Shown here: positions 46,805-57,900 of the stretch, one piece after another | Layout of the letters: each line of letters starts with the position of its first letter | Position numbering within the stretch: the first letter of the stretch is position 1 | Assembly: GCA_964017065.1 (NCBI GenBank) | Contig: OZ024784.1 | Coordinates: 4,259,152-4,323,151 of the forward strand | From: Haliclona indistincta | Lineage: Eukaryota > Porifera > Demospongiae > Haplosclerida > Chalinidae | Direction of reading: 5' to 3' | DNA: 64,000 nt | The notes under the pieces: model-generated | What the model was told of the DNA's origin: nothing | The model's database searches: none | What the model saw: only the letters and a program-made list of their open reading frames with translations | Made by a program: the position numbers and the translations under genes

Positions 46805-49108
46805 ATGACTGCAGTGGTGGGGGTATATCTTGTGAGCGAGACCAACAGCCAACCCAGCCATTCTCTTGGATCTGTTATTTTACCTGAAAAGCATTTGTCA
46901 GGCAAAGAAATACGCGAGATTGTCAGCTTGGTTCTTGGAGAGGCTAAATCGCGCAACTTCTCTTTCCTCACTAAACATGGCTGGGAAGTGAACGAGAAGA
47001 TGGAGCACGCTGTGAACGTGGATAACTTGCTATGGGAGGACAGTAGTCTCAGAATTCGTCTCAAGTTTTCTCGCACCAGACTAGCATTGTTAGTTCATGG
47101 AGCACAGTCTGGCTCTGACCAAGTTCTAGGGTTCATCTTTGTCGACGGAGTGCACTCCCACTTGTCCTCTTTGAGAAAAGATATTGCTACCCAACATCCC
47201 GACTTAGATAGACGACTAAATGAGAGAGGATTTGTCTTCGTAGATAACAATGGCTGGCCAGTCAGTCCCTCTCAAGAGAACCTGTTGTTAGTGCTTGATG
47301 TTGTACAGAACCACTCTGTCTATATCTCTCCTTCTGTAGTACCTCTCAGTCTCACAAACCAACACACTTTTCGTCCATCTTTGCTGTCTCTTCCTAGTTC
47401 AACTGCTAATGGCGGCTGTCAGGACTTGTCAACTGACAGTACAGATTTTGGTCAATCTAATCTCTCCTCTACCACACCAAATTCATGTCAAATACTCATC
47501 AGTTATGTCCACAAAGAGGCTACCACAGCAGCTACTGAACTCAAGGCTGAATTGGAGAAGCTACAGTACAGTGTCTTTCTAGATGTAGACTGTATTGAGA
47601 TTGGCACAGACTGGCAGGACTCGTTGAATAATGCAGTTTCCAACTGCTCTATCTTTGTTCCTCTCGTTACGAATGACTATGGCAGGACACTTTGGACAAA
47701 CAGAGAGATCAAGCTAGCCGACATACTGGGAAAACTGATTGTTCCTGTTAACTTCTTGTCGAATTGGCCTCCTCCATGCCTTGCCATTCAATTTGCCACA
47801 ACTCAATTTCTCTCATGGTCTTCCTCTCAAGTGAACGCTGCACAAGTAGCTGCAGGAATAGCTAACGTAGCTGCAATTGACAATAAGAGACGTGTCGCTA
47901 CCGATGATGGAGAGGAATCTATCGATGGTTCTTACACTCCCACAGCCCTGACAAAGGTGCCTTCTCTCAAGAGCTGTGGTTCGCTTTTGCCTAAAAACAC
48001 TCCTAGTTCTTTTTCTCAAGCAGTGCTGCAGCCACGGGACGGAAAGCCACTTGTTTTAGTTCTTACACATGAACTGCAGGACCAGTTCACAAGAAAAATC
48101 TCTGCACAGCTCATGGACAAAGGGTACGAAGTGTGGACTTCAGTTAGCTCTAAGATGAACTTGGAGGAGTTTAAGGAACAGGTGGCCGAGGCAGGAGCAG
48201 TCATCTTTATTCTTTCAAAAGAATTTAGCTGCTGCGACCAATGTGAGCAGAAAGTTTACTACAGTGAGGGGAGGAAAAGGATCGTTCCTGTCATACTAGA
48301 AGACTTTGCTATGCCTCCTTGGATGTCCACTCTTATTGGAACAAATACTTTTCTTGATGCTCGATCGTCTAATTTTAAGGCTACCCTTTTAGGGAGAGTG
48401 AAGGTTGCTATCAACCCCATCACAGCTGAGGAAGAAATGAGAAAGACTAAGCATGAAGAAGAGGAGCTCTCTCGACTCACTTCAGCTCTTTCACAGCAGC
48501 TACCAAAGCAACGCCTTGTTTACATATCAGGAGGGACCAAATTTTTTTCAAAGAAAGGCGAACAGATTTGTAGAGAATTTGGTCAACAGCTAGCAAGAAA
48601 AAAAGATGTCACATTGGTCACTGGAGGGTTCTATGGTGTAGGAGAAACAGTTGGGTTAAGTTTCTCTAAGGAACGAGCAATGCTGCAGCAACCAGAAGGG
48701 GTGGTACATGTAATAGCACAACGAGACAGCCAGGACAAATCAACACAGACACGGCAGAACCCAGATGGATCATTTCCTCTACTGCCATACGGTCGAACAC
48801 TAGTGCATGGCAACAGTGTGCGCCAGCGTGAGCTGCTGGTCCCTCGTGTGCTAGAAGTATGTGTGTTGATTGAGGGTGGACCAGGAGCCGCATTTGAGGC
48901 AGAACAGTTCTCGTGGAATGGTCACTTGGTCATTCCAGTTCCTGTAACTGGTGGAGCTGCTTCAGGTCTTTTCAGTGTACCGCAATCACTCTTTGTCCGA
49001 CCGCTGGGTGTGGCAGAAGCAGACTGGTTGAGTCTCAAAGATGACACTATCTCTCCTAGTGAAGTGGCAGCTGCTATGGTGCGAATCATTGATGCTGTAA
49101 TGCGATAA
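46805..49108 (+). CDS. TIR-TIR-SLOG nucleotide-signalling protein
   Basis: A 767-aa single-exon protein. Residues about 1-95 and 105-175 look like two related small domains of ubiquitin-like size (FLTKHGWEVNEKMEHAVNVD and FVFVDNNGWPVSPSQENLLL occupy equivalent places). TIR1 (about 228-340): ILISYVHKEATTAATEL, VFLDVDCIEIGTDWQDSLNN, FVPLVTNDYGRTLWTNREIK with E301 in the place of the SARM1-type NADase glutamate, then GKLIVPVNFL. TIR2 (about 413-535): LVLVLTHELQDQFTRKI, FILSKEFSCCDQCEQKVYYS, RIVPVIL; the equivalent position seems to be Q482. SLOG domain (about 570-767): YISGGTKFF, TLVTGGFYGVGE, CVLIEGGPGAAFEAEQF, VIPVPVTGGAASG, the nucleotide-binding Rossmann-like fold also used in TRPM channels and bacterial Thoeris ThsA. 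There is no signal peptide or membrane helix. A cytosolic NAD-linked signalling or innate-defence role is inferred. Confidence 0.85.
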   Translation: MTAVVGVYLVSETNSQPSHSLGSVILPEKHLSGKEIREIVSLVLGEAKSRNFSFLTKHGWEVNEKMEHAVNVDNLLWEDSSLRIRLKFSRTRLALLVHGAQSGSDQVLGFIFVDGVHSHLSSLRKDIATQHPDLDRRLNERGFVFVDNNGWPVSPSQENLLLVLDVVQNHSVYISPSVVPLSLTNQHTFRPSLLSLPSSTANGGCQDLSTDSTDFGQSNLSSTTPNSCQILISYVHKEATTAATELKAELEKLQYSVFLDVDCIEIGTDWQDSLNNAVSNCSIFVPLVTNDYGRTLWTNREIKLADILGKLIVPVNFLSNWPPPCLAIQFATTQFLSWSSSQVNAAQVAAGIANVAAIDNKRRVATDDGEESIDGSYTPTALTKVPSLKSCGSLLPKNTPSSFSQAVLQPRDGKPLVLVLTHELQDQFTRKISAQLMDKGYEVWTSVSSKMNLEEFKEQVAEAGAVIFILSKEFSCCDQCEQKVYYSEGRKRIVPVILEDFAMPPWMSTLIGTNTFLDARSSNFKATLLGRVKVAINPITAEEEMRKTKHEEEELSRLTSALSQQLPKQRLVYISGGTKFFSKKGEQICREFGQQLARKKDVTLVTGGFYGVGETVGLSFSKERAMLQQPEGVVHVIAQRDSQDKSTQTRQNPDGSFPLLPYGRTLVHGNSVRQRELLVPRVLEVCVLIEGGPGAAFEAEQFSWNGHLVIPVPVTGGAASGLFSVPQSLFVRPLGVAEADWLSLKDDTISPSEVAAAMVRIIDAVMR

Positions 49109-49299
49109 AAACTATCCTCAAAAAATAACGTTTCGTCCATTTATACATCTAACCTAGATACATGAATATAATATTATTATTGCACTAACGTAAGTACATT
49201 TGCTGAGCTATATTTGTGCATTTCAACACAACAAATAACCACAAATAATAATAACAAGTGCTATAATGACATTATGCGATGAAAGAGCATCATGAAAGA

Positions 49300-52200
49300 T
49301 TACGAAGGCCAGAAGTGTGTGTCTGGTTCAGGAGGAGAGGCAAGAGCACGAGAGACAAAGAAAGGATGAAGACTATCTGAAGGGTTCATTCCAGACTGGA
49401 TAAGAGCCAGTGGAGTCTCGATGCACTTGTGAAATACACTGAAAAGAGAAGAGAGTAGTACATCAACAGCACTTTTTAAGGGTCATGTGAAAAGAACGGA
49501 CCACAGTGAACATGCAACCCTCCCAAGCGTGGCTTCGCCGGGCCCGAACATTCCGGTCCGTTCAATTCACATGATACATTTTAAACTGTAACTAATGATC
49601 TAGCCACTACTCACTGAGTGTTTTCAGGATTGACTAGAGACTGGATCTGAGCAATAGATGACTGAAGATGAGAGAGATCTGGAGTGGCTTCGGGCTGGGA
49701 CACCATCTATAATCATGAGGCAATGACACAACATTACAACAAGCCCAAAAAAGCCATACACTACTACCTCAATCTGTAGAAGAAGACCAGTGAGTCTTGA
49801 GATAAGCTCTTTGATAGCATCATCTTTTACTTCACTGAGGAAAGAAGAGAATGTAATGGCAGAGACTAAAGCTATAATAACTAACCTCCCTGATCCAGCT
49901 AAACTACTGTTAGATTGTTCTGTGATGTCTCGTGCTTGGTCCAAACACTCGCCAGCACTCATGGGCTTCGATATTGCATCATCATAACCCAACTGGAAGA
50001 AGAGAAGAAAGTAGTAAAGGAAGGAGGAAGCAGGAATGATTTACCACACTACAGTGTCTCTTGATAGACTCTGACCTCATGTTGAGTTGCTACAAAAGTG
50101 TTTGATGATCAAGATGAATAGCAAATTAATAGCAATGCTCACTCTGTTGATATCATCTAGATCGACAATGACTGCAGCATACTGCCTCTGAAAGTCTTGG
50201 GATATAGTCATGTGCCGTGCTCGCTGAGAGAGAGAAGAAAGAGAGAGAGAGAAGAGAGAGGCTGAACACATAAGTGCATACTGGTGTGTACCATTTTTTC
50301 AGCTTCAGTGTTTAGATTGGAAAGGCTCCCAACTCTTTCACGCTTGAGTGCTAGTAATTTAGACATCTGCATCTGTAGGGGAAACACAAGAGAGATAAGT
50401 GGAGCAGCATGATTGGCAAAGAGAGAAGAGTACATACCACTTGCTTCAAGAAGTCGACAGGAAAGCCGCCGAGACTCATTGGCTGGTTGATAGAGTCAGT
50501 GACCCTCAGCGATACAGGAGATGAGGTGAGGAAGGGATCCTGTCCCTGGAGAAAGAGATGCTGTATTTTGAAAGAGAGCGGGTAAATTACGAACCTCAGA
50601 GGTAGGAGAGAGATTCATAGTGTGAACAGGAGCAGGATTAGGTCTAGGGCTGGAATACAAACGCAGTTTAGGCACTTGCACAAACACGCAAACCACAATT
50701 AACTTTAGTACACACAAAAGTCAGTTAGTATACAGTGTAACTCACGGAGTGTGAGGAATGGAAAGATGGTGGCTGCGATGAGACAACTCCATCGATGTTA
50801 GGGACACCATCTCAGGAGGAGAAACACTCTGAGTGAAGGAGTTAGTGAAAACTAGAAGAATAAGACGAAACCACTCACCATTACATTTGTATCCGGTACA
50901 GCATGTTTTCCTATGCCTGTAAAAAAGTGTTTCAGATTTTAAAAGAGTTAACAATAAAGTACAGATGACACATGCACGTACTACGTCTATCAAAAGTGAT
51001 CCAATAATGATGTTTCTGCAGGTCAACAGCTTCGATGGTGCCTGTGAAGAAACCCTTATCTTTCTCTGTACTTAGCCAAGCTGCAAGAAAACACAACAAT
51101 TAGCTAGTAACTGACAACCACTACTAAGAGAGCTTACCAATCACTCTTGTCCCCAGTGTGAGTACAGTTGGAATATTCTCAGGAAGATTGTGATATCTCT
51201 TGAAGTCTGACATGCCTAATTGCTGCAAAACCCAATGACAGCACAATCTTTCACACGCACAGTAGCCTGACACACTCACCGATCCTAAGTGCATCTGCTG
51301 TTGCAGTTGTCTTATCAGATTTCTCTTACTGGCCAGCTGTGATCGCTCCTCAGCAAAAAATGCTGAAGAGCACCTTCGAGGTTTACCGATAAGTCTACGC
51401 ACCATCCTCCATTGTATGCGAGTCATTTGCTGCGTCTAGAGTAGACAAGAATGACATGGTGTTGCTAGCTGCTGCTGCTAGTGAGTGTTGGTTACACAAC
51501 CAGTAATTCAATATGCATAACCTCTACAGCATGTCTGGGCACTGAGACTTGGCTTGGTCGGCTTACCACAGTGTCATATTATTTGTAACCACAAGCTTCA
51601 TTTTGACAAAAACTACAGCTCACCTTTAGAGCAGGGAATGTTTCTGACAGACACTGCACAAAATCATCGCTTTCAAGAAACAAACACCTAAAGACACAAA
51701 TAGAGTATGTCAAAAAAATACCACAGAGAGAAATAACAGAAACAAATATTTGTCAGAGTGAAGAGTATACCTGTCAATATCTGAGTACAGCCACTCATAG
51801 CAACACCATGAGAGTGCCTTGGGAAGCCTCAGAAACATCTTCAAGTGCTTGTTCAAGAGTTGAGGCTAACAAAACACACACATACTCACACTAGTATTAC
51901 ATTACCACTTCTTACCATTGATGGATTTGCATCATGCACTCTTCTATAATAATGTACAAGAGGGAGAAAACAAGACTCAATGACAGTCACAATGAGAAAT
52001 AAATACACAAACCTTCTTTTAGACTTAGAGACAACAGAGTTTGATATAGCCTGAGGGTAGTAGTAGTGTTTTATACAATGATAACTTGACACTAACTCAC
52101 CTCATTGTTGATTTCATAGACATCAATAGTATCATCATACTCATCATCCTCTGTAACACTCTTGCTGGAGGAGTGGGGTTGAAAATTCTGGCAGAAAATG

Positions 52201-52806
52201 AAGTTAATCCTCCAACAAAGCATACAATAACTACACATACATAGTGAAGCCTCTCTGAAGAGGAGACAGGAACGATTTCACCAGTGACTCCTCTGCGACT
52301 GCTTCGCCTTCTTCGAGGAGACATTTGTGACGAGTTCATCTGACGTCGCCTTGCTGCTGATTCTGAGAAATTATGGGTGATTAACCAGCTATAGTATTGA
52401 TGAGGTACTCATTCACCCTTCAGATCGATGAGCATTTCAGCTGCAGGAACCTGAGTGTCTATGGTGACGTGCAAACACACACTCATGCATTAAAGCAATT
52501 ACACTATCACTTAGATACTTAATACCCTAGTGAGTGAGAACTACAACTGAGCACAATTTCTCTTATCACAAGAGATATATATATACTCTTTATGCAGCAT
52601 GAAAAATATCCAAGTGACACGCCCATACGGGCGCTAGACAATACGCAAACTTAAATCGCTACACACGGTAACCCAAATACAGGCTTACACTCACTTACAT
52701 AAATCAAACAACTAGCTATTCACACGTTGCTTTAACTTACCATTGTCTATCTCAAAGCCGAGTTGGCGACCAACGAAGGACTTCACCAGCGATCCGTTCT
52801 CCGCCA
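49300..52806 (-). CDS. LIN9: LIN9, MuvB/DREAM complex subunit
   Basis: LIN9 is a core subunit of MuvB, which represses or activates cell-cycle genes with p130/E2F4 or B-Myb. The start ATG (52804-52806) opens MAENGSLVKSFVGRQLGFEI. Later exons contain a basic SPRRRRSSRRG patch, the DIRP domain (LPKALSWCCYEWLYSDIDRC, FVQCLSETFPALK, QMTRIQWRMVRRLIGKPRRC, SSAFFAEERSQLASKRNLIR), a Tudor-like part (IPTVLTLGTRVI, GFFTGTIEAVDLQKHHYWIT), the LSKLLALKRERVGSLSNLN coiled region with TEAEKM, and the C-terminal helices (LISRLTGLLLQIE, VFHKCIETPLALIQSGM), ending SPPEPDTHFWPS. The order and motifs match animal LIN9 throughout. One intron near 49.5 kb carries a palindromic repeat. Confidence 0.95.
49483..49574. 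repeat. 92-bp palindromic repeat in LIN9 intron
   Basis: TCATGTGAAAAGAACGGACC faces GGTCCGTTCAATTCACATGA, with 18 of 20 positions complementary. The loop includes GCGTGGCTTCGCCGGGCCCG. It is probably a small foldback element. Confidence 0.75.
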
Positions 52807-52903
52807 TTTTTCATATTTTTTTGCCGGAATGTCGGGAGTTATTACGCATGCGCAGACCCTCAAGACCACGCCTACTCCACGTGGTAATAACGTAAAAAAA
52901 ATA
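52807..52903. promoter_or_regulatory. 97-bp bidirectional promoter, LIN9 / WDR12
   Basis: It contains an NRF-1-like ACGCATGCGCAG (about 52845-52856), an ETS-like GCCGGAAT (about 52823-52830) and CACGTG (52878-52883). These three are typical housekeeping-promoter motifs in animals. Function here is inferred. Confidence 0.55.
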
Positions 52904-54746
52904 ATGGCTGAGAAAACTGAGGTGGCACATGTACAAGCGATATTCTTCACTAAAAACGAAGCGTACGTTTGTAGCAGTTTTTAAGTGCTTGTCAGATCGA
53001 TTATTCTACAGCAATGCTGTGTTAGACACACCGTTTTCTTTACCCGTGTCTGCTTCACGTGATGATTTGAGTCATCTTATCAATCAGCTACTGGATGGGA
53101 AGCAGAAAGAGTTTGACTTCTTGATCAACGGAACATTGATTCGTAGTCAAGTTGAGACTGTTATTAACCAACTACACATTAATACAGTAAGCAAGAAACC
53201 ATCTAGTGGAATGGTTCCATGCAGTAGTCTCTTTTTAGGAAGAAGTAGTACAGATTGAGTATGTCGAACGTTCTCCGCCTCCAAAATTGGATGCAGAGTT
53301 TGCCCACAATGATTGGTTATCAGCTGTCCATTGCAGTGAGAAGTAGTGAGTAATACCATCATAATTATTGGGAGTATGTTCCTGTTGTGTAGTATTCTAA
53401 CAGGTTGCTATGACAAAGGAGTGCGGATATGGTCGCATGCTGGTTAGTGACTATAGTGGCTGTTAGTTGATGTACCTATTACCAGGTGAACTGCTTGCCA
53501 CATCCAATGCTCACCAATCTCCTGTGACTGATGTGCAATGGCTGCCTTGGAATGGTGAGATGACACCATTGCTAGACATTCTCTCTGAATACTGTTGATT
53601 CTTTATTTTGACAGATCTGAAAGCTGGACAGTTATATTTTCTCAGTTCTTCCCAGGACCAAAATATTCACATATGCAAGTTTGACCCTGTTCTTGCTGCA
53701 GTGACTGTATTGCATGTATGCAAGGGTCATGCTCAGTCTGTAGATGCTATTGCAATAAATCCTGATGGAAAGTTGGTAATCACCTCTATAATTATTATAC
53801 CATTTTGTGTGCTATGTGTTGGCTTAGTTTTGCAGTGTTGGTTGGGATAAGCTTGTGAAGGTATGGGAGGCCACAGGTTTGTGTCTCATTTGATTGGCAT
53901 GTCTTTTAAGTTCTGTTGTTTATCAGCTACTGAGGAGGAGATCGAAGAAAGTATTCCAAAACGACCTAGACTGTCGTCAGCCTCACACAAACCAGTTACT
54001 AAGGTAGTGTGTAAATTAACATTCTGCTCCATTTAAGATGTGTGCCAACATGCAGACACCATTGGTGACCTTGGCTGGCCACAGCCATCCTGTTACTACA
54101 GCAGCATGGCCACAAGAAGAAGAATTCCTTACAGCTGGTTATGACCATTCTATTAGACTGTGGGACACACCCACTGGAGTAAACAAGAGCACATTAGTAA
54201 GGAACAAACCAAACCATATCTCTTTCTATGTATTCACTCTATAGAATGCATCCAAGGTGTTTCTGCAGATTGACAAGCAGAGAGCGGGTCATCTAATTGT
54301 TTCAGGTCATACAGACAGACACGTGCGAGTATGGGACCCAAGGAATGATGGTGAGAGCATTATTGTAATAGAATGCTATTCTGTTCTCTAGTGGGTGTGT
54401 CTATGGTGTGCAGGCTCTCCTCTCATCGTGGATGGGTAAAAACAGTGAGATGGTCACCCTCCTCTGAATACCAGCTAGCCACTGGTTGCTATGACAACAC
54501 AGCCAAGCTCTGGGACATTCGAAGGTAATCTGCTGATGAAGTAATCACACTAACTGACATAATTGATCCAGTCCCAAGACTCCACTGTACACAGTTACTG
54601 CTCACAGTGACAAGGTACTGTGCATGGATTGGTCACCACCATTGGTAAGTCTTATTGATTATTGACTCTACTAATTATTTTGAGGTTTTTTTCAGGTTTT
54701 GGCAACTGGAGGAGCTGACAATCATTTGAGAACTTTCATTTTCTAA
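52904..54746 (+). CDS. WDR12: Ribosome biogenesis WD40 protein WDR12/Ytm1
   Basis: WDR12 is part of the PeBoW complex (with PES1 and BOP1) needed for 60S subunit maturation in the nucleolus. Exon 1 (52904-52962) gives MAEKTEVAHVQAIFFTKNEA, joined to AVLDTPFSLPVSASRDDL in the next exon; this N-terminal NLE/ubiquitin-like domain continues DFLINGTLIRSQVETVINQL and EEVVQIEYVERSPPP. WD repeats follow: HNDWLSAVHC, CKGHAQSVDAIAINPDGKL, SVGWDKLVKVWEAT, an acidic loop (ATEEEIEESIPKRPRL), TLAGHSHPVTTAAWPQEEEF, GHTDRHVRVWDPRN, HRGWVKTVRWSPSSEYQLAT, TAHSDKVLCMDW and LATGGADNHLRTFIF. The stop TAA is at 54744-54746. It is convergent with MYO10 (158 bp apart). Confidence 0.94.
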
Positions 54747-54903
54747 ATGTATTATTCTACATGAAACCAGCAAATTTGAAAAACCAAAAATGGAAATATT
54801 AACAGTTGAATAAGAAGAGAAACTGTTTGGTTCTAGAAATGTTCTTTTGTTGTATGGTAGACTGCACACATGAACTGATGATTGGAGAAAAGTGATTTAT
54901 CTT

Positions 54904-57900
54904 TTAGACGTTGACAAATGATATGTAAGCCTTCATTAGTTTGGCTAGCTTTGCAACCTGCAGAAAAAGAGCACAAAGTTAGTGGCTGCCATTTATAATC
55001 CAAACAAGCATGTAGTTGTTACCTGACTGGTTTGTAGTGAAATGGGATTCTCTCCCTCCACCACCAGTTTGTAGACATTGGTAACAGGAGCACCGAAACT
55101 AGTAATCCTGTATAAATAAAGCATACATTTTGATACTACACACAACAATCTGTCTCAGTTCATTTACATTTCATAGTTGAAAAATCTGGTTGGTCTAGTC
55201 TCCTCTAGTGGATACAAGGCAACTCCTTTTGCGCCTACAGCCAATAGCAGGTCCTTGGGGAACCTCTGATCAGGAGTAATATACTGGGAAGAGAAGAAAC
55301 TGTACTGAACATTTTGCTGTAGTTACTGCTGTTACCTCAACAGGGAAGAAAGTGAAACCAAATGCTGCACACTGCATCAGCATCTCCATGTATTTCTGTT
55401 GAGCAACTGACTGAGACACTCCCTATTACAAAAGACATCAGATATTAAATCACTTAATTAATAAACGATCTGACCTTTAGTCGTTTCCAGAGGTCAGTGA
55501 TGTCTTGCCTCACACGCTGCACTTGTCCTTGTATGGCAGCTTCTGTGCGATCAGCATCAGTGATTTCAGGCATCTTAAGCTTCTTGCTGAGTGTCCCAAT
55601 GTTCTTAGCTCTGAGAGTTTTCTGGTAGTATGTTTCTTGTTGTGTAGCCGACCCTAGACTGCTGGAATGGTCTTTGGCTTTCTCTTGTATTGTCTTGAGT
55701 GGATACAGCTCTGTCACATCTTGACTATGAGGAGTAATAGATTAATAAAAAATAAAACCAGAAAAGGACTCACATGAAGTGGTCAGTTTGATAGTCTCCT
55801 TCAAGGAACTGTATTCTCAGTGCCCCCAATTTGAGCAAGACACTATTATGGATGGGCATCTTGTTTGTAGTGATGTCATCAACGGCCTGAAAGAAGAGAA
55901 ATAAATAGACAATATAAAATGCCCATACTAACCTGTTCAAACAAGAAGCTGGCCTCTATGCTGTCCATAGGCACATTTTCAGGATGCAGGTAGCAGAATA
56001 TCTTAAAGAACAGTGTGGCTTTCTGAGGAGGTGGGCTGCCTGGCTGAAGCTTCTTGAGTGCCTCCATATAATCCCTGTAATAGCACACCAGCAACAAAGC
56101 ATGACTAATACATGACTAATACATGACTGTAGTTGAGATCATAATCATTGCGCATGACCAACTTCCCTTTACATCTACAGTGATGTTGCTTACTTTTCAA
56201 TCTTGGCTAGAACATCAGCCACTGTTGTCCGGTCATCAATAGCATTGTAAGTGCTGCCTTTTGCCTCAAACAGAGCAAATCTGTTGTTCTCACCATCAAT
56301 CTGCAGACCTAGGGTTAGCTTCTGTACAACCTGGGGAAAAATTGAAAAATAAAGACACCATGTCTCCTCTTCCTTACCTCTCCAGCAGTGGTAGCAGTGT
56401 TCACTTCAATGTTACAAGCTCCTCCTCCATAGCAGTGTACAACAGTCTTCAAATCTCTTCGACCCTGTAAACACCCAACGACGAGATAAATCTACTTCTG
56501 CTGACAGCCTGTACTTACCAAACATGCAATAACTTCATCTCTCGAGGGAACATAATTTCTATAAAAGAAAAAGACATGAAATCTTGTATGCAATGCATAG
56601 CACTAAGAATGACTACCTCTTTTTAACTCGTTTCAGACCAGCTTCACAGAATGCTGCAAACTTTGCCATTTCAGTGTCAGCATATTTCTCCATTGTTCTA
56701 TAATAAAAAGAGACATGACTTTGACGTGCACTTACTCAAAATAACTTTTGAAGGTGCATGATGAGGTAGCGTTTGATGGCTCGTTCAGGGGCAAACATAC
56801 AGCACAGGCAAGCTAGGGTCTGGTAGAAAAGAGATAGTTTTGACATGCAGGTCTTGAGATGACATTACCTGCCAGCACGAGAGGACTCCTAGTGTGTCTA
56901 TCTCTGCCGCTTGGATACCAGCTGTCTGCTTGATCAGCTGACAGTATACCTACAGGGCCCCACAAGAAGAGATGTGACATTAACACTATACAACAAACAA
57001 CTAGATGTGACTAGGAACTTATCCATGCACACACCTCAGTCTGCAGGTCCTCGATATCAAAGCAAGTTTGTAGAATACTTTGGACCAGTTTAATAGGGTC
57101 AGCGAGTGTCTCTTGTGATAGGAGAGCATTGAAGATCTTGACAGCTTCTTGATGGCGAGAACCATACTCTAGATCTTTCTCTTCTACAAGAGGAGAGAAC
57201 ATTACTTGGAAGTCAGGCATACCACACACTTACTCTCTAGTTTAGGCTTTCCATAGGGTACTGCTAAAAGAGGTGATTTGATTGGAGTGTTGCTACGACA
57301 CAGAACCTTATGGCGCTCATATATACGGTGCCAATCGTTATCTTTTGATTTCTGAAACAAACGTACAAAGCATGATTGTAGTGTTAGTAACGTGCTCACA
57401 ATGATTTGCAGCACCAGACGTTCTGTGAGTGTTTGAATAGGATTGCAGCTGTCTATGGCCTGAAAGGAGGGAAGGACAGGCAAGTCATGTAACATAGTCA
57501 CTCAATCATAGCATGCATGTTAGTCATAACTCACGTATTGGAGAGATACGATCCATTCATCAGCCTCATCAGGTGATTTAGCAGTGAGAAAGTAAGTTGC
57601 TTTTTGACTGTGCAGTCTGAAAGTATATGCGCCTGCACAGATTCCATCATACATCAAAGTGACATGAGCATGCTAGGCATCTAACCAGTCTCTTCATCAT
57701 AGGTGTCTATAGCACAGAGTGTGTCCAGTGGGATATTGCCAGCTATTGGCTGACGAGTATCTTCACCCTTGAAGTACTGCAGCTGATTGTTCTCAGTCAG
57801 CACAAAATATCTCCTCCTTTTCACTCTCCCTTCCTTTATCAACCAACCTACACACATTGAAACATGCTCGTGCACATCATCTAGCAGTCTCTGTTATTGA

